In this document: positions 17,299 to 26,254 of the stretch, piece after piece
How positions within the stretch are numbered: the stretch's first letter is position 1
Layout: each line of letters starts with the position of its first letter
Origin: Acidobacteriota bacterium
Lineage (GTDB): Bacteria; Acidobacteriota; Terriglobia; Bryobacterales; Bryobacteraceae
Direction of reading: 5' to 3'
Assembly: GCA_017304135.1 (NCBI GenBank)
Contig: JAFLBB010000001.1
Span: 124,001 to 188,000, forward strand
Length of the DNA stretch: 64,000 nucleotides
Notes under the pieces: model-generated
Databases searched by the model: none
The model's input: only the letters and a program-made list of their open reading frames with translations
What the model was told of the DNA's origin: nothing
Position numbers and translations under genes: made by a program

Positions 17299-19109
17299 AC
17301 GGGAGCCTCCACGGAGATCCGTGTTCCCTTGCCCGGAACCGAATCGACGGTAAACGTGCCGCCGACGCTCCGAATCCTCTCGGCCATGCTCGCCAGGCCG
17401 ATCCCAGCCCGCCAACCCGCCCCTTGGCGGTCGAACCCTCGACCATCATCCCTGATGTCCAGCAGCACGCGCTGGCCCGCACGCCGGAGATCCAGCGTCA
17501 CCTCATTCGCTTCGGCATGCCGCGCGATGTTGCGCAAGGACTCTTGGATGATCCGGTAGAGCGCAAGCCGCAGACCCGGCGAGAGCAACTCCAGCTCCCC
17601 TTCCACCCGCAGGTCCACCGGGGGCCCGCCCCGTTCAAAGAACCCGCGGCATTCGCCCTCCACCGCCGCCGCCAGTCCGAGGTCATCCAGCGTGGAGGGG
17701 TGTAGCCGCCGCGACAGTCCATGGATGTCGTCGGAAAGCCGCGCCATCTGCTGCTGCAGCCGCTCCAGTCCAGCCCGCCACTGCGCGGCATCGTCTCCCG
17801 GAAGGTGCTTCAGCCTCCCGGCCTCCATCGCAATGGTGGCCATGCGCTGCGTGATGTCGTCGTGGAGCTCGCGCGCCAGGCGTGTGCGCTCCTGCTCCTG
17901 CGAATCGATCAGACGGTCAGTGAGTTCCTGCAGCTTGTGGTGGGCGGCGTCGAGCTGGTCGCGCGAGACGGTGGTGTCGCGCAGATCCCCGGCCATCCGG
18001 TTAAACGATTCAGCCAGCTGTCCCAACTCGTCCTGGGACCGAACGGGAATCCTCACGGTGAAATCCCCGGCGCCCAACTGGCGGGCCTGCGCGGCCAGCT
18101 CCAGCACCGGCTGTGTGACCGAGCGTCCCAGCCACCATGCCGCGGCAAGGAAGGCGCAGGCCACCACGGCTCCCCAGCCAGCGATCCTCGCCCGCATGGC
18201 ACGAACCGGGGCCAGCGCTTGGCGTGAATCGAGCTCGGCAATCAACGTCCAGGCAACGTCGGGGATGCCGATCGGAGACGACGAACGCAGCACCGGAACA
18301 CCGTCCGCTGCCCGCGTTCCCGCCCGCAACATGCCCTCCTCGCCCACGATGTACTCAAACGTGCCATCGCCATCCAGGACGCGGTTCACCTCATCCACCG
18401 ACACCTGAATGGCCAGCACGCCCTGCTTCATGCCGGCGCGCCAGATGGGTGCGGCCACGAAGGCCGCCAGCTCATGGTCCGACACGGCGTATGGCTCATA
18501 GTCCTCCATCACCGATTGCTCAATGCCGGGCAACGCCATCGCCCGCCGGAAGACGCGGGAGAGCCCGGTTCCCGCCAGCGGCGGCGACTCCAGGTCGCCT
18601 CCCAAATCCGCCTCCTTAACCACCGTGTAGAGAATCCGCCCCTTCGTATCGATGAGAAAGATGTCGTAAAAGCCGAAAGCGCTCCGGTAGCGGTGAAAGG
18701 TAGGGTGGTAGCGCGCGTGCAATTGACCGTAGCGCCCACCCCCGGAAGGCTTAAGGAGCAACTCGCGCGCCCCGGCAGGGTGCGGGTTCTCCTCCAGGAA
18801 GAGCTCATGCAACGCCGCCATGCGTTCCGCGCCGCTTGTGCCCAGTGCCTTCCAGGACGTGCCGAACTCCTCCAATGCGACGATTGCCGATTCATCGGTG
18901 GAAAGGGCGAGCACGTGGTTGTGGATGTCGCGAAAATATCGCTCCAACTGCCGCTGTTTGGCATCTCGCACAGCGGCCAGGCGCTGGTGGGTCGACTGTT
19001 CCAGAGCCACGCTGGCGCCGACGCTGGCCTCATAGCCGGTAAGCGCGATGGCCACCAGCGCCAGCAGAACGAACGCCGCCTGCAGCTTGGTCCGATAGGA
19101 TCGAAACAT
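17295..19109 (-). CDS. Membrane sensor histidine kinase (HisKA_3 type)
   Basis: 604 residues. Order of parts: an N-terminal helix (LQAAFVLLALVAIALTGYEA), a large extracytoplasmic sensor domain (about 35-300; Cache-like architecture inferred), a second helix (WGAVVACAFLAAAWWLG), HAMP (VLELAAQARQLGAGDFTVRI), and the dimerisation/phospho-acceptor box of the NarX class with His in LARELHDDITQRMATIAMEA. An HATPase domain completes it, with N box YRIIQESLRNIARHAEAN, G1 LDIRDDGRGFD and G2 GIGLASMAERIRSVGG. The catalytic residues are intact. It overlaps the HyuA-like gene by one base (TGATG) and the regulator by four, so all three are made together. The ligand is probably extracellular and may be linked to the hydantoinase substrate, which is inference. 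Confidence 0.93.
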   Translation of the reverse strand: MFRSYRTKLQAAFVLLALVAIALTGYEASVGASVALEQSTHQRLAAVRDAKQRQLERYFRDIHNHVLALSTDESAIVALEEFGTSWKALGTSGAERMAALHELFLEENPHPAGARELLLKPSGGGRYGQLHARYHPTFHRYRSAFGFYDIFLIDTKGRILYTVVKEADLGGDLESPPLAGTGLSRVFRRAMALPGIEQSVMEDYEPYAVSDHELAAFVAAPIWRAGMKQGVLAIQVSVDEVNRVLDGDGTFEYIVGEEGMLRAGTRAADGVPVLRSSSPIGIPDVAWTLIAELDSRQALAPVRAMRARIAGWGAVVACAFLAAAWWLGRSVTQPVLELAAQARQLGAGDFTVRIPVRSQDELGQLAESFNRMAGDLRDTTVSRDQLDAAHHKLQELTDRLIDSQEQERTRLARELHDDITQRMATIAMEAGRLKHLPGDDAAQWRAGLERLQQQMARLSDDIHGLSRRLHPSTLDDLGLAAAVEGECRGFFERGGPPVDLRVEGELELLSPGLRLALYRIIQESLRNIARHAEANEVTLDLRRAGQRVLLDIRDDGRGFDRQGAGWRAGIGLASMAERIRSVGGTFTVDSVPGKGTRISVEAPV

Positions 19110-20983
19110 CAGGCCCTATGTATCACAAGGTTCCCTGTGCGGTCCACGAGAGCCGACCACGAGGCGGGTACCAGAATGGTCGTGCCGTAGTCGAGAACCA
19201 GGAACGGACCCCGCCTCAATTTCCCTCCCACCTGGCCGCGACGCAGGAGGGGCACGTCCACCATTCGCCCATCGAGGTAGATCCGCCGCGCGCCACAATG
19301 GCCGCGCTCGCGGGCCAGCGGGGCAATCTCAGGCTTCACCACCGCCTTGCGCGCGCGAACCCGCAGCGTCACCACCTCCACCGCGCGCGACGCATCGGCA
19401 TATCCGTATACACGCTTGTGCTCAGCGTGAAAATCTCCGCCCCAGGGAATGGTCAACTCGTAGCTCTGCCCGGCATACCGAACGTCGGCGCTGCGCTCAA
19501 GTCGAGCCCCACGAAGTTCGCGCGCTGCCCTTGCCTCCAACTGCCGGAAATAGGGCTCGAAATCGGACATCCCCAACACCCCGGTCGCATAGTCGCGCAC
19601 ATTGTCCGCCATCAGCATGCCCAGTGCGGATAGCGCCTCGGCAAAGCGCGGTACGAGGACGGTTCGCATACCCAACCCTGCCGCCAGATCACAGGCGTGC
19701 AACCCGCCTCCGCCGCCGAAAGCAACAAGAGTGTACTCGCGAGGATCATGGCCGCGCTCGATGGAGACCGCCCGGATGGCGCGCTCCATGTTGGCGTTGG
19801 CCACACGGAGGATGCCCGCCGCGGCTTGCTCCCACGGCAACCCCAATTGCTTCGCGATGCGCTCCACCGCTTCTTGCGCACGATGCGGGTGGATGGCCAT
19901 ACCTCCGCTCAGGAACTGCTCCGGCTTGATGCGGCCCAAGGCCACCTGCGCGTCGGTGACGGTGCACTCTTCGCCCCGGCCATAGCATGCCGGCCCTGGA
20001 TCGGCGCCCGCGCTCTCCGGGCCCACGCGCAACAGGCCGCCCGCATCCACGCGCGCAATCGATCCGCCGCCTGCTCCCACTGTATGGATGTCGAGCATCG
20101 GAACCCGCACTGGCAGGCCGTCCACATAGGCCTCCACCGTCTCCCGCGGCGCGCCATCACACAAGCTCACGTCGGTCGACGTGCCCCCCATGTCGAAACC
20201 CAGAATGCGCGTGAAGCCCGACCGGCGGGCCATCTCGAGCGCACCCACCACGCCGCCAGCCGGTCCTGAAAGGATCGTCCGCACAGCCTGCTTCCGCGCC
20301 TCCCTCGCCGTCAGAAACCCGCCGTTGGATTGCATGATCGAGAGCCCGCCGAGCCTGGACAGATAGTCGTTCATCAGCGGCCCGACGTAGGCGTTCACCA
20401 CCGTCGTCGAAGCGCGCTCATATTCGCGAAACTCCGGTGAGATCTCATGCGAAGCGCACACGTAGCCCAACTCGCGCAGCTCTCGCAGCAGCGCCTTTTC
20501 ATGCTTCGGATTGCGGTAGGAGTGCAGCAGGCAGATGGCCACCGATTCCACCCCGGCGCGTTCCAGTTTGCGCCGCAAGCCGGCCACCTCCAGCGGCTCG
20601 TGGACTGTGCCGTCATACAGAGTCCGCTCCCGCACGCCGAAGCACAAGGCCTCCGGCACAAGGCGCGCCGGCTGCCGCGGCATCAGGTTGTACAGTTCGC
20701 GGCGGTTCTGGCGGGCGATGACGAGCATGTCTTCAAAGCCGGCGGTGGTGACAAAGGCCGTCCGCGCCCCCTTGCGTTCCAGCAGGGCGTTGGTCGCCAC
20801 GGTCGAACCATGCACAACCTCCGGCCGCCAAACTCCCAAGCTTCGCGCCCGCGCGATTCCGCCTCGGATGACCTCGTGCGGGGCTTGACGGCTCGACGGT
20901 AGTTTGAAGACTTCCACACGCCCGTCTTCATGCAACAAAACAAAGTCCGTGAAGGTGCCGCCGGCGTCTATTCCAATGCGCAC
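19109..20983 (-). CDS. Hydantoinase/oxoprolinase family protein (HyuA-like)
   Basis: 624 residues, matching the HyuA-type ATP-dependent hydantoinase/5-oxoprolinase alpha family. The N-terminal ATPase-like motif is RIGIDAGGTFTDFVLLHED, with VVHGSTVATNALLERKGART following. Later segments are SNGGFLTAREARKQAVRTIL, GGVVGALEMARRSGF and the conserved LGFDMGGTSTDVSLCDGAPR. The active site of hydantoinases is often shared with a HyuB partner, which is absent here, so this may be a standalone member acting on a small cyclic amide or a carboxylase-type acetone subunit homologue. The start ATG 20983 is divergent from the ABC transporter genes. It is first in a coupled operon with a sensor kinase and response regulator, an unusual arrangement. 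Confidence 0.85.
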   Translation of the reverse strand: MRIGIDAGGTFTDFVLLHEDGRVEVFKLPSSRQAPHEVIRGGIARARSLGVWRPEVVHGSTVATNALLERKGARTAFVTTAGFEDMLVIARQNRRELYNLMPRQPARLVPEALCFGVRERTLYDGTVHEPLEVAGLRRKLERAGVESVAICLLHSYRNPKHEKALLRELRELGYVCASHEISPEFREYERASTTVVNAYVGPLMNDYLSRLGGLSIMQSNGGFLTAREARKQAVRTILSGPAGGVVGALEMARRSGFTRILGFDMGGTSTDVSLCDGAPRETVEAYVDGLPVRVPMLDIHTVGAGGGSIARVDAGGLLRVGPESAGADPGPACYGRGEECTVTDAQVALGRIKPEQFLSGGMAIHPHRAQEAVERIAKQLGLPWEQAAAGILRVANANMERAIRAVSIERGHDPREYTLVAFGGGGGLHACDLAAGLGMRTVLVPRFAEALSALGMLMADNVRDYATGVLGMSDFEPYFRQLEARAARELRGARLERSADVRYAGQSYELTIPWGGDFHAEHKRVYGYADASRAVEVVTLRVRARKAVVKPEIAPLARERGHCGARRIYLDGRMVDVPLLRRGQVGGKLRRGPFLVLDYGTTILVPASWSALVDRTGNLVIHRA

Positions 20984-21056
20984 TGTGTTTTGATTTTCGC
21001 ACTGACCCGGCTTTCAGCCACACCGCGCGTTACATTGGAAGAAGATTCCTCACCCC

Positions 21057-21749
21057 ATGATCGACCTCACCCAGGTCTCCAAAGTGTTTGCGGGCAAGCG
21101 GGAAGTGACCGCCCTTCACCCTTTGGACCTCACCATCCCCAAAGGCGAAATGGTCGCCATCATCGGCGCCTCCGGTTCGGGTAAGTCAACGCTGTTGAAC
21201 CTCATCGGCGGTTTAGACCACCCCACAACGGGCACGATCTCCGTCGACGGAGCTACGCTCGGCACACTCAGCGACGACGAGTTGACCCGCGTCCGCCGCG
21301 ACAAAATTGGCTTCGTCTTCCAATTCTTCAATCTGCTGCCCAGCCTTAGTTGCACGGAGAATGTCTCCCTGCCCCTCCACTTGCGCGGTTGGCCGAAACA
21401 GAAAACGCAGGATCGCGCCGCCGAGTTGCTCAACCTCGTCGGCCTCGGCAAACGCGTTGACCATCTGCCCGACGAGCTTTCCGGCGGGGAACGCCAGCGC
21501 GTCGCCATTGCGCGCGCCCTCAGCGTCTATCCCCCCATCCTTCTCGCCGACGAACCCACCGGCAACCTCGATTCCACCACCGGCGAAGAGATCCTGGGTC
21601 TCATCAAGGACCTCCACCGCCGCCTCGGAACCACTGTCCTCATCGTCACTCATGACATGACCGTCGCCCACGCCTGCGAACGCATTCTGCAGTTGAAAGA
21701 CGGCGTCATCCTGGCCGACAGGCGCGTGGAAAGCCCGGCGGCGCAATGA
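21057..21749 (+). CDS. ABC transporter ATPase, LolD/MacB-type
   Basis: 230-residue cytoplasmic ATPase. Walker A GASGSGKST (about residues 37-45), Q-loop VFQFFNLLPSLSCTENV, signature LSGGERQRVAIARAL (about 142-156), Walker B ILLADEPTGNLD and the switch VTHDM. The sequence closely fits the LolD/YbbA/MacB subgroup that powers periplasmic-facing mechanotransmission or lipoprotein release. Its stop overlaps the permease start by four bases (ATGA). No substrate-binding protein gene is present, consistent with an export-type or mechanotransmission system and not an importer. Confidence 0.95.
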   Translation: MIDLTQVSKVFAGKREVTALHPLDLTIPKGEMVAIIGASGSGKSTLLNLIGGLDHPTTGTISVDGATLGTLSDDELTRVRRDKIGFVFQFFNLLPSLSCTENVSLPLHLRGWPKQKTQDRAAELLNLVGLGKRVDHLPDELSGGERQRVAIARALSVYPPILLADEPTGNLDSTTGEEILGLIKDLHRRLGTTVLIVTHDMTVAHACERILQLKDGVILADRRVESPAAQ

Positions 21750-24289
21750 AACTCCTGCGGTTGCTCAGTTGGCCCTACGTGCGCAAGCACAAGCTGCGCA
21801 TGTTGCTGACCCTGGCCGGCATCATGCTCGGCGTGGCCGTGTTCGTCGGCATGCACACGGCCAACCTCACCATCCAGTCGGCCTTCCAGCGCACTGTGGA
21901 CCGCATCGCCGGCAAGGCGCAATTGCAGGTCTCGGCCGGTGAAACGGGCTTCCCCGAGGAGGTCCTGGAGCGCGTGCAATCGTCGCGCGAGGTAAGCGCG
22001 GCATCCCCGGTGATTGAAGCGGCCCTCTCCACCTCCCAAGGGACTCTCCTTGTCCTCGGCGTCGACATGACCGGGGATGCCAGCCTGCGCGAGTACGACC
22101 TGGAGGGCGAGGACGAGGATGTCATCGACGATCCGCTCATCTTCCTGGCCCAACCCGACTCCATGATCGTCAGCCGCCAGTTCGCCGAGCGAACCGGGCT
22201 CGAGCGCGGCTCCAAGCTGACGCTCAAAACCATGGGTGGGCAGAAGACGTTCACCATCCGCGGCGTGATGAAGGCTACCGGGCTGGCCACGGTGTTCGGC
22301 GGCAACCTCGCCATCATGGACATCTACGCGGCCCAGGCTGTGTTCGGCCGCGGCCGCCTGTTTGACCGCATCGATGTCGGGCTCGCCGAGGGCGTGAGCA
22401 TCGAGCAGGGAACCGCCAAGCTGCAAGCGCTCGTTGGCCCCGGCTTCCAGGTGGAACCGCCGCAATCACGAGGCACGCATTTCCAATCGATGTCGCGCGG
22501 GCTGACGGTCTCCATCAACCTGGCCAGCCTCTTTGCCCTCCTCATCGGCGTCTTCATCATCTTCAACTCCTTCTCCATCGCCATCACGCAGCGCTGCGGT
22601 GAGATTGGCGTTCTCCGCGCCCTTGGCGCCACCAGCGGTCAGGTGAGGCGCCTGTTTCTGCTGGAGAGCATTGTCCTTGGCCTTTGTGGTTCCCTCCTTG
22701 GCGTGTTCGCCGGGCTCTGGATGGCTCGCGGCATCGTGCCTGGACTGGCGGGCACACTGCAAGAGGTGTTCGGCCACGCCCTAAGTGCCGACGAGATCAC
22801 AATCAGCACGCCCCTTGCCGCGCTGGCCGTTGTCATCGGCGTGTTGGCGAGCCTCGTCGGCGGTTACGTGCCCGCTCATTCCGCCGCCCGTGTCGACCCC
22901 GTGAAGGCGCTGCTAAAAGGCCGCACCCAGGTGCTGAGTGAAGGCGAAAACCGGCTGCGTCAGAAGCTCGCCGCGGCGTGCATAGTCGGTTGCGCGTTGC
23001 TGCTCGGACTGGGCAACCGCAACGAGTACTTCTATCCGGGTTACCTGCTCGGCATCGTGAGCATGATCCTGCTCGCTCCGGCCATGTCGATGTGGCTCGC
23101 CCGCGCGCTCCGCCCGATCTTAAAACTCATCTGGCCCGTGGAAGGGGCGCTGGCTGCCGACAGCCTGATTCAGGCTCCCCGCAGGACCTCCGCCACCGTC
23201 ACCGCGCTCATGCTCTCGCTGGCCCTCGCCGTCGGCTTCGCCGGTGTCTCACGCGCCATCTATGACTCGCTTCTCGACTGGATGAACCACACGCTGAACC
23301 CCGACCTCTACGTCAGCCCCAGCCGCAGCATCACCGCCAAGACGTTTCGCTTCCCCGCCACCATGGGCGACGAACTGCGCGCCCTGGAAGGCGTCGAAGA
23401 GGTCCAACCCGTGCGCAATGCGCGCGTCCTGATCAACGGCGCGCCCGTCATGGCCGTCTCCATCGACATCAAAGCCATCACGGACCGCGTGCGCGTCCGT
23501 CCGGTCGAAGGCAACCGCGAGGAACTGGTGCGTCTCGGCGCGCAAGGCAAGGGCGTGATCATCTCGGACAACCTCTCGCTCATCCGCAACATCCATCGCG
23601 GCGATATTCTCGAGATCCCCACCCCGCGCGGTGTGTTGAAATTGCCCGTTCTCGGCTCCTCGGTCGACTACTCCGACCAGCAGGGCAGCTTTCTCATCGA
23701 CAAGAGCCTCTTTCAGAAATACTGGGGCGACGACACCGCCAACATCTTCCGCATCCATGTCAGGAAGGGATACAGCCGCGACCGCGTCCGCGAAGCAATT
23801 CTCAAGCGCTGGGCCGATTCGCACGAGATCTTCGTCTACACCAACGAAGGCATTCGCGAGTACATCCTCAAACTCACTGACCAGTGGTTCGGCCTCACCT
23901 ACATCCAACTCGCCGTGGCCCTCGTCGTCGCCATCCTCGGCATCGTGAACACGCTCACCGTTTCCATCACCGACCGGCGCCGCGAACTGGGCGTGCTCCA
24001 GGCCGTCGGCGGTCTGCGCAATCAGATCCGCCGCACCATCTGGCTGGAGGCGGTCAGCATCGGAGCCGTCGGCCTCGTCATGGGAGCCGCGGCCGGCATT
24101 GTGATGATCTATTTCAACCTGCACATGCTGCACCGCGACCTGGGAGGGCTGCGCGTCGATTTCACCTTCCCTTACGCCTTCATGGCCATGATGGTGCCTG
24201 TGATTGGATTGTGCTCGTTTGTGGCCGCCATCTGGCCGGCCGAAGCGGCGGTGCGAGCTTCATTGGTGGAGTCACTGGAATATGAGTAA
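21746..24289 (+). CDS. FtsX/MacB-type ABC permease with two FtsX modules
   Basis: 847 residues, too long for a single LolC/E; closest in layout to YbbP-type permeases. N-terminal helix LLTLAGIMLGVAVFVGMHTA followed by a MacB_PCD-like periplasmic domain; first FtsX helices around residues 255-400 (LASLFALLIGVFIIFNSFSI, then ITQRCGEIGVLRALGATSGQ, the FtsX signature). A middle hydrophobic pair around 415-450, a second periplasmic domain, and a second FtsX block at ~720-840 (LVVAILGIVNTLTVSITDRR, RELGVLQAVGG). The ATPase upstream and a LolA-like protein downstream are coupled by overlaps, so the permease probably extracts a lipidic or protein cargo from the inner membrane. Cargo unknown. Confidence 0.92.
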   Translation: MKLLRLLSWPYVRKHKLRMLLTLAGIMLGVAVFVGMHTANLTIQSAFQRTVDRIAGKAQLQVSAGETGFPEEVLERVQSSREVSAASPVIEAALSTSQGTLLVLGVDMTGDASLREYDLEGEDEDVIDDPLIFLAQPDSMIVSRQFAERTGLERGSKLTLKTMGGQKTFTIRGVMKATGLATVFGGNLAIMDIYAAQAVFGRGRLFDRIDVGLAEGVSIEQGTAKLQALVGPGFQVEPPQSRGTHFQSMSRGLTVSINLASLFALLIGVFIIFNSFSIAITQRCGEIGVLRALGATSGQVRRLFLLESIVLGLCGSLLGVFAGLWMARGIVPGLAGTLQEVFGHALSADEITISTPLAALAVVIGVLASLVGGYVPAHSAARVDPVKALLKGRTQVLSEGENRLRQKLAAACIVGCALLLGLGNRNEYFYPGYLLGIVSMILLAPAMSMWLARALRPILKLIWPVEGALAADSLIQAPRRTSATVTALMLSLALAVGFAGVSRAIYDSLLDWMNHTLNPDLYVSPSRSITAKTFRFPATMGDELRALEGVEEVQPVRNARVLINGAPVMAVSIDIKAITDRVRVRPVEGNREELVRLGAQGKGVIISDNLSLIRNIHRGDILEIPTPRGVLKLPVLGSSVDYSDQQGSFLIDKSLFQKYWGDDTANIFRIHVRKGYSRDRVREAILKRWADSHEIFVYTNEGIREYILKLTDQWFGLTYIQLAVALVVAILGIVNTLTVSITDRRRELGVLQAVGGLRNQIRRTIWLEAVSIGAVGLVMGAAAGIVMIYFNLHMLHRDLGGLRVDFTFPYAFMAMMVPVIGLCSFVAAIWPAEAAVRASLVESLEYE

Positions 24290-25028
24290 GTGGATCGCGT
24301 TACTTCTGGCAAGCTGCGCCCTGGCGCAGGACCCGCGGCAGATCATCGAAGAGGTCCAGCGCCGCAATCGCTCTCAGTCGCAGCGCTATGAAGGCACACT
24401 CACGGTCACCAGTGCCAAAAGCCGCGTGGCCGAGAAGAAGTGGCGCTACGAGCGCATTGGCTCGTTCGGCGACAGCAAGGCCGTGCTGCGGTTTCTCGAC
24501 CCGCCCGAAGTCAAGGGCGTCGCGCTGCTGGTGCACAACCACCGCGAACGCTCCTCCGACCAGTGGATGTGGACCCCCGAGCTCCAGCGCGACCGCCGCA
24601 TCGCCCTCCAGGACCGCTCCACCCGCTTCTTCGGCACCGACTTCAGCTTCGAGGATCTGGAGGAACGCGACGTCGACCAGTTTGACTTCAAGCTACTTGG
24701 CGAAGAGAAGTTCGACGGGCAGATGTGCTGGAAACTCGAGTCGCGGCCCCGCCAGAATAAGCGCTCGCAGTACACCCACTCTTACCTCTGGGTGCGAAAA
24801 GACCTCTTCGTCTTCGTCGCCGTGGAAGGCTATAAAGTCAAGGAACTCATGCGCCGCATCGCCTATCGCGACTACGAAAACGTGAAGGGCCTTTGGACGG
24901 CCAAAACCATGGAGGTCTTCGACACCAAGCGCAACAGCCGCACCACCATGAAGCTCGAAAAGCTGGAATACAACATCCCGGTGAAAGAGGACGAGTTCAC
25001 CCTGCAGGCCCTGCGGCGACCCCAATGA
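24282..25028 (+). CDS. Periplasmic LolA-like outer-membrane lipoprotein-sorting protein
   Basis: 248 residues from ATG 24282, which overlaps the permease stop by eight bases. Signal peptide MSKWIALLLASCALA, cleaved before QDP. The mature part resembles the LolA/LolB-like beta-barrel carrier family (outer membrane lipoprotein-sorting protein): QRYEGTLTVTSAKSRVAEKK, AVLRFLDPPEVKGVALLVHN, DRSTRFFGTDFSFEDLEERD, SYLWVRKDLFVFVAVEGYKV. The fold shields a lipid acyl chain during periplasmic transit. Located between a YbbP-like permease and an outer-membrane barrel, it is likely the periplasmic shuttle of the system. Lipid versus lipoprotein cargo cannot be decided from sequence. Confidence 0.85.
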   Translation: MSKWIALLLASCALAQDPRQIIEEVQRRNRSQSQRYEGTLTVTSAKSRVAEKKWRYERIGSFGDSKAVLRFLDPPEVKGVALLVHNHRERSSDQWMWTPELQRDRRIALQDRSTRFFGTDFSFEDLEERDVDQFDFKLLGEEKFDGQMCWKLESRPRQNKRSQYTHSYLWVRKDLFVFVAVEGYKVKELMRRIAYRDYENVKGLWTAKTMEVFDTKRNSRTTMKLEKLEYNIPVKEDEFTLQALRRPQ

Positions 25029-26245
25029 GGTGGGCGGCGTGCTTCCTGCTCGCTGGCGTGGCCTGCGCGCAGTCCACCTTTACACAACGAGGCTTCTTCG
25101 AAACGCGAACAACGTTGTACCCGCAGACAGCCGTGAATGACAGCGGCCGTGTGGTGAGCGAAGCCCTGCTGCGTTGGGAGCCCGCCTGGCAGCCTTCCTC
25201 CAACTGGTTGTTTGCTGCTTCACTCGACGCACGCACCGATACGCACCGCCAGGTGGAACGCGAGCCTCGCCTCGATTGGCAGGACCGGCGCCTACTCCGC
25301 CCCGCCTTCTCCGTGCGCCGTGCCAGCGCCGCCTACCACCGCGGCGGCCTCCACATCGAACTCGGCAAGCAGTTCATCCGCTGGGGCAAGGGCGACATCC
25401 TCAACCCCGTCGACCGCTTCGCTCCGCGCGACTACCTCTCTGTCGTCGACAACGACTTCCTCGCCGTGCAGGGCGCGCGCATCACCTACGAACGCGGCGC
25501 CAACACCATCGACCTCGTCGCCACGCCGCGCTTCACACCCAGCCGCGCACCCCTCCTCAACCAGCGCTGGGCCGCGCTTCCGGAAGAGGCGGCGCAATTG
25601 CGCTTCGTCGACCTCGGCTCGAGCCTCCCCGGCCGCGCGCAGTTCGGCGCCCGCTTCAATCGCAACGCCGGTCCCTATGAGTTCTCGCTTGTCTTCTTCG
25701 ACGGCTTCCACTATCTGCCGCTCTTTGAGGGCAACCTGCGCTTTCCCAGCCTCGAAGTGGAGTTCCAGCGCGTGTTCCCCAGCCTCAGGTTGTACGGCGG
25801 CGACGCCGCTGTGCCCCTCCCGTGGTTCACGCTGAAGTCGGAAGCGGCCTGGTTCACCTCGCGCACGCGCACCGCGGACGAGTACGTGCTCTACGTTGTG
25901 CAGCTGGAGCGGACGGTGGGTGAGTGGGTCTTCGTGGGCGGCTATTCGGGTGAAGCCGTCACGTCGCGGCGCAATCCATCCGGCTTCGCTCCTGACCGCG
26001 GCCTCGCCGACGCCTTTCTTGGGCGCGCCAGCTATACGCTGGGTCCTCGTCGTTCCATCGCATTGGAAGCCGCTGTGCGCCAGTCGGGCGATGGCGTGTG
26101 GCTTAAATCTGAATTCACGCAGACCTTCGGCCGCAATTGGCGCGCCGTGGCCGGCTTCACGTTCATTCGCGGTGATGGCGCTGATTTCCTGGGCCAGTAC
26201 CGCCGCAATTCGCACGGCCTCTTTGCCCTTCGCTACAGCTTCTAA
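25025..26245 (+). CDS. Outer-membrane beta-barrel protein of export operon
   Basis: 406 residues. ATG 25025 overlaps the LolA-like stop (ATGA). Signal peptide MRWAACFLLAGVACA. The rest is dominated by alternating beta-strand segments with aromatic girdles (GGLHIELGKQFIRWGKGDIL, RAQFGARFNRNAGPYEFSLV, LARRSIAL-like strands near the end), and the last residues are ALRYSF, with the C-terminal Phe typical of BAM substrates. No known porin, TolC or LptD motif was recognised. As the last gene of the ABC-LolA operon it is probably the outer-membrane terminus, but alternatives include a separate porin encoded in the same transcript. Confidence 0.72.
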   Translation: MRWAACFLLAGVACAQSTFTQRGFFETRTTLYPQTAVNDSGRVVSEALLRWEPAWQPSSNWLFAASLDARTDTHRQVEREPRLDWQDRRLLRPAFSVRRASAAYHRGGLHIELGKQFIRWGKGDILNPVDRFAPRDYLSVVDNDFLAVQGARITYERGANTIDLVATPRFTPSRAPLLNQRWAALPEEAAQLRFVDLGSSLPGRAQFGARFNRNAGPYEFSLVFFDGFHYLPLFEGNLRFPSLEVEFQRVFPSLRLYGGDAAVPLPWFTLKSEAAWFTSRTRTADEYVLYVVQLERTVGEWVFVGGYSGEAVTSRRNPSGFAPDRGLADAFLGRASYTLGPRRSIALEAAVRQSGDGVWLKSEFTQTFGRNWRAVAGFTFIRGDGADFLGQYRRNSHGLFALRYSF

Positions 26246-26254
26246 GGGCCGCGC

